Positions 32,510 to 44,470 of a DNA stretch of 64,000 bases are shown piece by piece. Positions within the stretch are counted from its first letter, which is position 1. Each line of letters begins with the position of its first letter. The DNA is from Marchantia polymorpha subsp. ruderalis (taxonomy: Eukaryota; Streptophyta; Marchantiopsida; Marchantiales; Marchantiaceae): assembly GCA_037833965.1 (NCBI GenBank), contig AP031358.1, forward strand, positions 21,336,001-21,400,000, given 5' to 3'. Made by a program: the position numbers and the translations under genes. The notes beneath the pieces are model-generated. The model saw nothing but the letters and a program-made list of their open reading frames with translations. It searched no databases and was not told the origin of the DNA.

Positions 32510-35500
32510 CTAGATCTCGATCATAATGGGAGGACGAAGGATGGGTGAAAACGAGCGCCACTGCGGAACAGAATATAGTGGCATGCGCAGAACTTAGTTG
32601 AACTCACGCATCGCAGTCGCGGGGACAACAAGTACGTGCCGAGAGCTCACACGAACGAGGGGCAAACATGATTATTCGGGGCCCTTTTACGAGCTTTATG
32701 CGCTCTGGAGAGCATGAACATATATCCGGAGGTTAAAGACGACAATCATAGAACGAAGAGGCGAAGAGTCGGGGGTTCTCATCTCGCACACGAAGATTTT
32801 CCTAAAGGTCCGAAGAGCGGACTACACTGTTGCACGACGGATACCCAGTTCAAACGTCGTTAAAGAGAAGACTACCACGTAATAGTCGGGGCGACCATTA
32901 GCTTGAACCGAGTCGCAGTGTAACATGGAGGCACCAGAGAATGAAGGTGACATACCTGGAGAGGTGGTTTACCTGTAGACCACGTGGACACCCCGGTACC
33001 TCCAGCGGTACAGGTCCCTCTCGAGCCGGGACTGTGGTTTGAAGCCTGGTCAGGCGCACCCCCATCTGCAATGATGAGCTGTTCTGCGAGCGTATGGACA
33101 TCGTAAAGTGTGCTGCCACTGTTGACTCCGGTTAGTATTCTCGGGCCAGATTTTACCACCATCCGTAACGCGGATCGGCAGCGGTTATTTTCCGTTACCC
33201 GTGCTCTTCACTGCCCTCAATCTCCCGTCCCGTCGCATCGACGTCGGTCGCTCGTTCCTTCGGGTTTCTTTTCTCTCGCTCGCTGCATCGTAGGACTCGG
33301 ACAAAGCCCGCTGTGATAAATCCAGCGCTGAGATCCGCTACGATGAATTGTTCAAGCCCACCAATTATTCCCCTCCAAGGTTCAATAGCTTGCTCTTGAC
33401 TTTTCGCTTCTATTGCAACTGAATTGCATCCGAGAAAAGCCGGAATGAAAGACTTGGCAATACGTTCAAAAATAAAAAAAAATTGTGATATCTCTCGGAG
33501 CAAATGTTCCTTCAAACACTTGCTGCTGCCTTTTCTCTTCTGTGTACTTTAATAGAGCGACAGAAGGGAAGGAGTTAGATTTTGCAGGATTAAGGTTGTG
33601 AGTCAATTTTATGCATATCATTTGCTTTGCTAGTTTGTAAGTTATTTTTCTCAACTGATGCAACTCATCCGAAAATGAACGGCTGGGGTCAAGAGTTTCA
33701 AAGATTTATGGACGTGATCTCTTGGCCCAGCGATATTTTTGGAGGTCTTCGAGTGCATTTGTGTGGAGCATTCAGCTCCTAATCATTTGCTCATTCATTC
33801 ACCAATGACATTATTTTAATCCATCACAGCGATGCCTTCGTACCCTTCCATTTCTGGAATAGGAGGGCGTTTCAGGACAGGCATGTAGAATTTTGTGGTG
33901 GGACACAAAACATTGTATGTAGAGCACGTGTAGTGTCAAGGTTTGTAATATACTTCCGGCTTGGGTCATCCTCTCTATTGCAGACTATTGAAATTATTTT
34001 GCCTCTACTATTTCGACCCAGAGATGAGTTGTTACGGCCTCATCTTCTGGTTCAATTCACCTAAATCCACTGCAAACCCAAGTTCTGGAAGCGGGCACCA
34101 ACTACATTATAAAATGAGTAACTAAGCTCTTTTTATATTCATCCGTTCCCAATTATGCCAAGGCGTCATAGCCAGAAGTTGGAGGTTTTGTGATTTTGAA
34201 AATATCACCCCAAAAAACTTCAGAAAATAGTTATTTATTCTATTTTGAATGTCTCTTCTGTAATTCATAATACTTGCAAGCTATGGGGTGTTTGCTACCC
34301 CTGGTTGGCTCAGCTCCTCCGTAGGATGTCAAAGAGTTGAGGGGTGGGTGGCTATTATGACTTGACACCGCGATCACAGAATGGAGCTATTTTCATGGAG
34401 ATGAAAGCATCGGGATGGCCAGGCGCCAGGAAGTGTCTGTGCATGATTTCTGGTGCTTTCATATCGAGTAGGGTAAAGGCTCGTGTCTACCTCGTTGTAG
34501 ATTGTGAATGAAGCTCCAGCGTGGCAGCATCGGATTCGCGATGGCCAGGCGCAAAAGAGCTGCCATCCTTGGCTCGTTCGCACTGTGATGGCCTTTACTC
34601 CAACCTTGACTCGAGACCAAGAGATTGAAGGTCATTTTGAAAGTTGGGAAACACTTCTCAGGGACTTTGAAAGCTGCCATAGTTTCTCGCACATGACACG
34701 AGTAACGGTTTGTGTGTCTTGTCGGTTGGTACATCTAGACATCACCCACATGTCTGGAAGAAATCGTTGGTTTTATGAGTACGGTGGTGGAGACGGACTT
34801 CAGATTCCAGTCATTTGACCTGGTTTCTTCGAATTGGAAATCCACATCTTATGTTCAGACAGCGCCAGAAGATTCAACGACTTCGGGCTTCATGTAGATC
34901 TTTTGAAGATAAGGATCGACCACGAGTCTCGCGAATAAACACTTTGTTGCAGTCTGGAATGAAGGACAAGTTGCAGTAATGTTTGCAAATTTTGCAGCTT
35001 TCGAACTAGAGGCATCGAATTGCATGTTAGGGTATCTAGCCTTTAATGACTGATTTATAGTATTTCCCTATACGAGAGCTTTTGCTGAATAAAGTGGACA
35101 TGATTCTTCTCTCGCCCTTCCTTGCATCGACGCCAATAACTCAAAATGATCTACTCGCTTTACTATTGGGATTGTATGTCAGGAATTTTGATGTGCTATA
35201 TGTACGTTGAAGATATATCTATAGCCTGCTTGAGATCCTTTGATAATACCTACCTACAAAATATTTATCTCCTGTTTCAAATTGTCCCAAAGATCTTGAG
35301 TAAATTGGATTAGATGTTAATGCTAGGTGTGTACTTGCGTTGTTGCCAGATTTGACAGTGCTCAGTGGAATGCTAATAAGTACAACATTACCTAACTCTG
35401 CCTTCCATCAATGATTAGTATGTGAATGTACTCCCTGCTGTCTTCACATGAAGGCATAACAAAAAGATTCAGACCGAATATTTTTTCTCCCACGGCATTT

Positions 35501-38500
35501 GGGTCTTCCTCCGTCGATGCTACTTTACAAGAAACCTTTTACGGTTCCATTCTTGAAACCAACAGTGCTGAAGTAATAATAAAGATATCAATAATTGTTT
35601 TTTCTGGTGTCTTGGGTTAAGTTTAATTCATTCATATCTATGTTATGGAAAGAGAAACGACTAGTGAAATATTCGATGAGAAAATGAATCAACACCAAAA
35701 CCAACGTACTGAAGATGGTTTCATCTAGATGGTATTGATGTTTAGGGTAGATGAGAATAAGAATTCAACTTTAAAAAAAAAAAACTAAATGAAATTAGAA
35801 TTAACTCGATACAAGTTTCAGATGTCATTCTGCAGTAGTGAAGCTGAAAGTCAAGGCAAACCTGCTACCTCTACAGGTGAAGAAATGGTTGTGGGGTAAC
35901 AGAAAACTGCAAACTGGACACATGGCAATCTCTTAGCTTGAAACAGAGAGTGCTTATTTTAGTAAGCTGAACATACTTGAGTACAGATCGAGACAGTGAA
36001 TCATTCTGTGAAGACTGACTGAAATTGGGAAGAGCACAGGGTTTGCTGGTAAGAGCCTGGACAAGAAGGCCCACTTGGTCAAATTTGTTGGAATGTTATC
36101 AAGTGCACTACAGGAATGAAATTACGAGCTCGTTTTGTGGTACTCAGTACACGTCCAACTTATTGGAAGAAGATACTCGCCTAACAATAAAAAATAGCTC
36201 GTACTTCCACCTCTCGACAAATACCGGTATGCCAGATAATCCAGCATGATAGTCTACCTGCTCATTTCTTGATAGGTACCGTATTTATTTTTTGATCGTA
36301 TGATTATATAATCATCATACAACTTTCATGATTTGGCATCACCATGTTCGCACACAAACTTGTTTGCTTCACAGGAAGGCAGCGCATTTTCATACTCTGT
36401 ACTTCTATAACAATCATATGTGTACGAAGTGCCTCTTGGGATGATGCAAGATGCCCGTACATAGGATGATGCATCATTTTGAAAACCTCTGATCATACCA
36501 TTTCAAAGGAATGAGGTCTTTATGGTGTAATTTGACCTCCATGAATTGAAGCAGACAAGCAATACATGCCGAAGGTAGATGTAACCAAGTAAAAGAATAC
36601 AAATGATAAGAACATCCATCAAGGTTTTTTACGATGAAACCAAAAAGGTTAAGATGATATCAATATTGCCCCAAAAAACGAGAACAACAGCTTTGACCTA
36701 TATGAGTATGTTGTTATGGAGCTTTTTTATTGCGAAGTGAAGGTGTCATCTTGAGAATCCGGTCAACTCCACAAGTCTCCAATGTAATTTAATCTGAAGA
36801 TAAGTTGTATAAGTTACGAATATTGAAATCTTAACTCTTTATGGCATAGCGGGAACTTTCTAAAATATCCATCAACAAAATTATCATATTTTAAACCAGT
36901 TCATAAAAAAGAATATAAAAATTGGTTACTGACCACTTTGATACAGCATTCTTCTGCGTAGACCAAGAGGCGGAAACGATTTGAATGTGTAGAATATTTA
37001 TTGTGCAAGTTCAGTACATGGTGTTATCATTCTATGGATCCGCTAGTGTTAGACATGGACTACTGGCTTGGAATTACATGTATAAAGTAGAGGTGTGATA
37101 CACCTAGACAGAAAACTTGGTGAGACCTAAATGTTTCGACTACAAAGCTGCATTTTCAAAAGCATGCTTTGATAGGACTCTAAAAATGATTGTAAAATGT
37201 CATAGTGGAACTACGTAAATATACAACAAGATATGATTATGCTCTTTGTTGAGAAAAGGAAACAATCTTTCTATTATATACAAGTTACAATAGCCTCGAA
37301 GGTTCGGTTATCACACTACTTTTGATGAAAGTATGCAAGTGGGAGTCGCGGAATGCCAATGTTAGAGTTTATTAATTGTTGATCCACATCAAAGCACTAT
37401 ACTAAGTCTGGGCTACATGGTTGCATTCATGGTCACGAACGGGGCCAGGAAATGAAGCCGACAGGATAGAAGGGGGCCCATCGAGCAATGATGAAACCAA
37501 ACTGGAAATTTGTTCTACTGCTCTGATCTAGTTCATAGATATCAATATTCCTAGTATTAGTAATTCCATGTATATATCATACATATGTACGAATATATGT
37601 TAAGTATCCGTATGAAAGCCTACTTGTAAGGATATGTGATCAACTCAGCAGACAAGGAACCTAAGCATCCGTAGACGGACAAATAAACACTTTCACCTTA
37701 TAATAATCAAAAAATAGTCACGCTATCTTGAAGTATACGAAAATAGTCCATGAAAGAGACACATGATTGGGTGAAAATTACTGGCATAGTTAGCCAATGA
37801 AATGATGGAAACTGCAAGTACATATTGTATATCATTTCTGTATTTAGTCACTGATATTTGATACGATCTACAAAAGTCAAATGGCTGTCTACTTCGGCGC
37901 TAATTGATGTACCGAAACACCATACGACAAACTGCTATGTAAGAATGTCCTACATCGCACCCAATTATCCAAAGGGGTACAAGCGTGATAACCTAGCTTT
38001 TATGGTTGTGCAAAGCGTTCCGTCAGATAGAGGCAAAAGATTGCCTGATAAAGATAGAGGCACGTAGTCGGATGTGAAGATGCACCGAATCAAAAGAAGC
38101 CAGAGAAACTGGATTGCGGTGGGGAGTCCACCGCTGTGCTTGTTTTCCGAGAATAATTCCACATTTTCAATAATTCCATAATGTATTTAGTGTATGAAAT
38201 ATACATCGCTAACCTACGACTGGATGCAGTACAGTATGCATCATATTGTACACAAAACCTGCCATTAAATCCAGTAATCCTTTTTCTGACTCCACGATAA
38301 AGAGGAGCGGTGGTGGTCACCGAAAACAGGAATCTCACTCCTGATAGTGAAATTGCATTAGTTCTGTAACTGGACCGACTTTGAAACCAGTACACCAGAA
38401 GCCAGAGTTAATGACCTCTGAGCTGAAGCATTACTCCACTTTCGTGCCATGTTACTACCCTGATCCGATCATGTTAGAGAAACTAATCCGTCATTAAGCC

Positions 38501-41344
38501 CTAATTGACCAGAATATCGATGTTGACTTTATATAACCGTAAGAATACAGTACCGGCGAATTTTCTTCATGTAACTTTGCCCTCAGGGTAAAACATTTTG
38601 TAGCTAAAATAATTTTCAGCGTATCCAGTGGGTTGGCTTCAATACGGCACATGCATGGTCTTCCAGACAGCGTTCATTGCAATACTTCCATGAGTGTACA
38701 TTGATTATACGTTGACTGATAATTACGGATTCAATACCTTGTAAACATCTTGTCCCCCTATGTAGGATAAAACCTATAGTTTGAGTTGCAACATGATCTG
38801 ACTTCTGACAACGAGTCAGTCTTGTTTGATTATTATTTCCACTTATCGCAATTACGTACTACGAGTGAAGTGTGATCTATAATTACGTTTCTTCAATATA
38901 TTGCATGGTTGAATATACAAAGTCCAAGGCTGTACATCCTACAGCACAAAAGTAGCCTTCTTTAAAAACAGACTAACATCAACGAATTATTATTCCAGTA
39001 AACCGTTGCATACCATACCTGTTACACGAAATTGATCGTGGAGTTGTCTGAAATCTCTGCGATATAACAACGTCTGGGTTCATCACGAGGTAAAGACATC
39101 CTGTAGTAATAAAATGTTCACAAAAGTGACGAACAATGCCAACACAGTCTAAGTTTCATAAAAGTATAATCCATATAAGTAGACAATGTGTGTATTGAAG
39201 AACAAGAGTGTTGTTTTTCAAACCCTAAATTCCCCATATTCCAAAATAAAATCAAGAGAATAAGACTAATATATGGTACATTCCCAATTTATATCGTTTT
39301 CATGAATAGAAATACAAATTTTTTTATTCCGATAACATCAAAATATACTATTTATGCTTATTTCATATGTATCATCTAACATAGTCATTGTACAAACAGT
39401 TTAAATTTAATCCTCAACTGATAATTTGCTCCTTTTATACAATATATATAACTATAAAACATACACTTCAATATGGATTGAAGAATTCATATATATCCTG
39501 TTGGCAAAACTAAACTTCGTCCTTAACAAAAATATATACAATGAAATGTCATACTTAAATAGCTAGTGATTCTAAATCTCCAAAATTATATTCAAATCTT
39601 TTAGATAAAAACATATGAAAATATTTTATATCACAAATTTCATAGCTCAAATATGATTTTTAACTAATTTTTTCATAGCTGTAATTCATATAAAGATATA
39701 CAGAATTCAAATGAAATATATTTTTAAAAATTAATCCCAAAAAAAGGAATATTTTCTACATAAAAATAGAATTTATTTGATGACTTCAAATAAATTTCAA
39801 GAAAATGAATATGAGACTGAATTTTAAATCTTGATTCCAACCAAGAATTTTCACTCACAAAGACAAAACTCATAACAATTAATATATAAAATCTCAGATG
39901 CAGTAATCTTAAAATCAAAATTCAAAGTCACATTGTCATACATGCAGAATAAAAATTTATTCGGCCTTTTTTATACACATATATTCCCGGTATAACATAT
40001 TTTAATAACGATTTTTCTACATTCTTATAAAAAAAGCAGTACAATGCATTCAACATAGTTAAATCACCATTATTTGTAAAAAAATAAAAAAATAAGGTTC
40101 TATGATTGATTAAGCATTGATGTTATTTTGAAATCTATTCGAGTCATGCCTAATTGACAATATAATGAAAAATCCAGTTACATCGTAGTATTGTTTAAAT
40201 TAATTCGATATTTTTTTCTGAGTAAAATTTCTCTATTATGTATTCATAATCAAAAATAACGCACTATAAACGATGGCTTTCAGTAAATATTTAAAAAATA
40301 TAATTTAAAATCAAAATTTATTACAAAAATATTTTTTTATTATAATTAAAAAAATATATATAGATGATGATTTGTTTCAGTGGTTTGATTAATGAATACA
40401 CGTGTTAGATAAGTATTTAGAAAAATTAACATTGACATGTTAAATAATTTATTATTATACCTTCATCAATAAACGTCTATGTATGGATTTTATCTTCGTC
40501 TGAATATAAGGAACAAATTATTAATCATAATTCTTGATTTAGATCAATAATAATTTCCAAAACTGAAACTTAGATAATGAAATAAAAAATTTATTGTATG
40601 TAAATATGTATGATTCATGCTATGATAACTTTTATTGATTTATTGGCAATAGGCTTGAATACATTGAACAATAAAAAAATGTATTTAAATTTCTGTCTAA
40701 TTTTCTGAAAATTATATTTATAAATATTTGGAAAATTATATATATTTTCATCTGCTAAAAAAAAATTATTTATGAATTCACATGGATATATAATTGAATT
40801 ACATCACCTATATAAAAATCAAAAGAAACAGCAAATTTTAAAAACTTTTACTACCTAAAAGTATTCAAATATGACACAAAAAATAATTTCTTTCATGAAA
40901 ATAAGCAAAGATTTCTTTAAAAAAATTTGGAATTTTCTAGTGTTTTATTATGTACAATCATTTTTGAATAATCACAATAATTATTATAGTTCATGTTACA
41001 TATTGTGAATAATATTTTATAATGATTCAAAAAAGAATTAGAAAATCACCAAAAAAATTTCAAGCTTGTTATGATAATGATTGTAGGTATGAAACGTATT
41101 GCTCTCTAAATCTTATTATCGTCAAGTAAAAGATGAAATCATGAGTAATTCAATCATAGATTAAAATTTTGAATAAAAATATTCTGAAAATGGAAAATTT
41201 ATTTTATATTGAAAAATGAATTGATGTGGTTTTATTATTACTTCAGTGAAATTATTTTAAAAATTTTCATATACATTCTAAAAAAATTGGAGTAATATTT
41301 TAATTCGAAACCAAATTTCAACCAAGAAAAATTTTCAAGTCAAT

Positions 41345-41388
41345 AATCAAATGTATGGCTTTCATTATACTAAGCCATACATTTGATT
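41345..41388. repeat. Perfect inverted repeat, 17-base arms, 10-base loop
   Basis: AATCAAATGTATGGCTT at 41345-41361 and its exact reverse complement at 41372-41388. Confidence 0.85.
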
Positions 41389-42010
41389 TTAAAAGTTAAA
41401 TTATAAATAATACTTTGAATATATTTGTTTTAGATAACATAAAATAAAATTCATTTCCATCCTATTTAAACATTTTAAAACCTTTGAATTATTTAAAATC
41501 ACTTGGTATTCTAAGCCATTCCGGTCGTGCTCTACGGCGGTCTTCCTCTTTAGATTTTTTGAACAGTCTGAATCGTAAGTAAAGTGAATCACATCGTAAA
41601 CTTATCCGTTTGAAATGAAACTATAGCAAGTTTATAACAAGATTTTTAATCAAAAAAGAAAATATGAATATTTTCTCAAATCTTTACAGATAATATGCAC
41701 ATATTTTTTGAGTAAAAATAAAATTTGTAGTTATTTCATATGAAAATTCATCTGTTTAAGTTTGAAACTTAGTTTCATAGATTCTTGATATTTTAAAATT
41801 GCAATGGACTAGATTTACTAACCATTAGTGGCAATTTCTTGGAATGAAATTGCACTAGTTATTTTATTGCTTATCAAATCTATGATACATCACAGGAAAA
41901 TAATGGTGTAAAATTTAGAAAATAGAAAGATTCTTATAAAAATAAATAAAATTCGATAAACCTTGACACATACAAATCATTTGAACATAATAAATATTTT
42001 ATAATTTTCA

Positions 42011-42045
42011 AATAAATTCTCTTATAAGAGGTAAGAGAATTTATT
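42011..42045. repeat. Perfect inverted repeat, 14-base arms, 7-base loop
   Basis: AATAAATTCTCTTA at 42011-42024 and its exact reverse complement at 42032-42045. Confidence 0.75.
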
Positions 42046-43260
42046 CTCTAATAAAAAATTGTAAATGTGATTAAAAATTGATTTATTGTAGTTTATAATT
42101 ATTTAGTTTTTATTTGTTAAGATTACTAATGCAAAGATTAAGGATCTGCCTTATCAAACAATGAAGGATAGATATAAAAAAAATGAGCATATGCTTAATT
42201 TTGAAATGAAAATTATAATGTAAAGTCATATTCATAAAATTTGATTATTATGTGCATATAATACTGATTTTTTAATTTAATTAGATCAAAAATTTGAAAT
42301 TAAAATCATAGAATGTTTGATGATGAAATAGTAAAATTTATAATAAATTATTTTGGGAAAAGATTTAAATATGTGAAAGATAAAAATTTAATGGTAGAAA
42401 TTTTTAATTTCAAAAAACGTAACAAGCGTAGATATATGATACAATTTGTACAGGCAATAAAAACTGATATAAGTTTAAGTCTTGATTTGTTTAGAAAAAT
42501 CAAAACATATAAATTTTTGAAATTTTTTTTGTTGATAAAAATGATTTAGATCTTGCAGACAGAAGATGTTCTATGTAAGAGTCTGAAAAATTGAGATAGA
42601 TTTAAGTTTTTGCTTGTTTTTCTACTACCAAGAATAAAAGCTTTCAAATTTTAGCTCAACCATGCATCAGATATTTTTAATTTTTAATTTTAAAGAAATA
42701 TACAATGATAAACTTGTACATTGGCTTCATCAGTCACGTATGAAAGTGTTGTTGATACATATAAGTTATTATTGCTTATATGCTTCAGATGTTATATGTT
42801 GCTACGACACAAAATCATAAATATATCGCGTGACGTGAATGTTGGCATTCCTTGCAATGTATATTTGGTTTGTGAAAATTGAATCTATATTACAAATGTG
42901 TTGATCAATAATGTGACTAGGTTTTGCATGAGTTGGTTTTTACTAGTTCTGGATAGATGGCTGATGTAGCTACATAATGCAAGGTTTTCAAACGTAAGGC
43001 TAGTTGGAAAATTTATCTATGTGACCTCTAGTTTTAAACGAGGAATTTGATGTGTTTATAAGAGATTGCGTAATATTCTATCATAATAGGTTGAAGCTAT
43101 AATTCTCCTTGGTTCAATATAAAATATGATATAGATTTGATATACTCAGTACTAAAAAAGGTACTTGCTAGTGGAGTGAAATTAGGTTAAGTGTTCATTT
43201 ACTCAGAGCTAGTTAAATTAGGATATATATTTCATCATGTACTGCTTGATGGGATCTGTA

Positions 43261-44470
43261 CATAAATCTGCTTGAATCCTCAATCTGTCACCCCCATCTC
43301 AAGCATGCATGTATATCTAGGTACTTCACTAATCGTACACCAAACGGTTTGTTGGAGATGGTACAAGTATTCTGCTCGCTGCGCAGGACTCAAGAGGCAA
43401 GACCAGAATTACCGAACGTACCGAGAGGGACTTTTCGAGCCGCCAGGCTAATAGTAGTTTCTCTCTATATTTATCGTCGAGCCTAGCGAACAGTACTCTA
43501 CAATACTGTACTGTAGTCCAGTGTAGCTGCCGCAGGGCGTCCGTCGACGAAAAGCGGGGGCTGGAGATAATTCACCGCAGATGCCGACGTACAGCCAAAT
43601 CCCGACCACAAAATGGAGAGCGTTCTAGCATCCGCTATTATGGTCACGAATCGCGGATCGCCCTCACCAAACGCATTGAACAGATTCTGTCCATTGACAT
43701 CTGTCATCGCCGTGTGTTCTGTCCGTGTCCGCTAGTTCAGGACCCTCCCATCAACCCCCGAAACCGCGTGGCCGCTAATGTAGTCAGTGCAGCACTTCCC
43801 GAATTCACAGTTAGACCACGCCGTGGTCACCACGGCAAAGATTTCCTCGGGTTGACGACGGAAATGACAGATGCTCACAGATTACATCGACGCGAGGTTA
43901 TTGGGGTGGGTAGGGGTTGGAATTCACTGCGCATCACACCGATCTAACTACGGCAGGGGTTAAATGTAGTAGAAACCCGAACCACAAGGCATCGATGTCC
44001 ACGTCGGATGTTCCAGGTAGGATAAAGACCGAGGACCAGGGACCTCGGACTATAGTCGGCTGCGAGGAATCGAAGAGCATGTTATCTGACTGCTGTCAAG
44101 TCTGCGGTCTCTCTGTACGGTGGAAAGGTGCCGTCACGCGGATGAGCGTGGAGTTAAATGAACTGAAGTGAGGTTCTGGTCGCTCCGTGCGGGGTCGGGT
44201 TGTGGTTAGTCGCAGATAGAATGCGCCAGATGGGCAGCCCACAGAGCCCAGGCGGGCAGGCAGAACGCCAATATGGAAAGCCAGGTGTGCAGAGTCGCAG
44301 TGCCCGACCTCCTCCACCCGGCGACCTAACTGGGTGTACCAACCTCGGCTAACCGGGCTTTGTTGCCACGCGGTTTTTAGCTCCAGGGGCTCTGTGACGT
44401 ATAGTTGTCCATGTGAAGCAGCTCGATTGATGCCTCGCCAGAACAAGAACCTGGATTAGAAGGGCGCTCG
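43261..44470. other. GC-richer island next to the AT block
   Basis: Composition switches within about 100 bases. A true-ATG frame of 69 codons lies at 43707-43498 (-) and begins MTDVNGQNLFNAFGEGDP; it is well mixed in composition but matches no family I know. A longer minus frame at 44446-44096 opens on TTG. This could be a gene fragment, a distinct insertion or unrelated spacer. Confidence 0.4.

Larger units (their letters stand above)
27551..38880. other. Gene-poor region, no recognisable coding sequence
   Basis: AT-rich for much of its length (28.2-29.5 kb and 34.9-38.9 kb), with a more GC-balanced middle. No frame exceeds about 140 codons and none shows a domain. Structured elements are the double palindrome at 29613-29714, (GGGA)n at 30329-30351, the GCCGGAAACC hairpin at 32317-32372, pentanucleotide runs at 32461-32509 and a partial direct repeat sharing GATGGCCAGGCGC near 34413 and 34540. 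Confidence 0.5.
38881..43260. other. Extremely AT-rich block of about 4.4 kb
   Basis: Composition changes to long A and T runs with very little G or C. No frame exceeds 80 codons. The longest, 42313-42549 (+), would read DDEIVKFIINYFGKRFKY onward, Lys/Ile/Phe-rich, which is what AT-rich DNA gives by chance, although a decayed transposase cannot be excluded. Two perfect inverted repeats lie inside (41345-41388, 42011-42045). I saw no plastid or mitochondrial gene, so an organelle insertion is not supported. Confidence 0.75.

Noticed and set aside
36300..36315. 16-base AT palindrome
   Set aside because: Entirely A/T-dominated and short; expected by chance in AT-rich spacer.
42313..42549. Possible transposase fragment in the AT block
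   Set aside because: Lys/Ile/Phe bias is what AT-rich DNA encodes by default; no catalytic motif visible.
38881..43260. Organelle DNA insertion
   Set aside because: AT content is compatible, but no plastid or mitochondrial gene, tRNA or rRNA piece could be recognised.
44096..44446. 116-codon minus-strand frame in the GC island
   Set aside because: Opens on TTG and contains no known motif.
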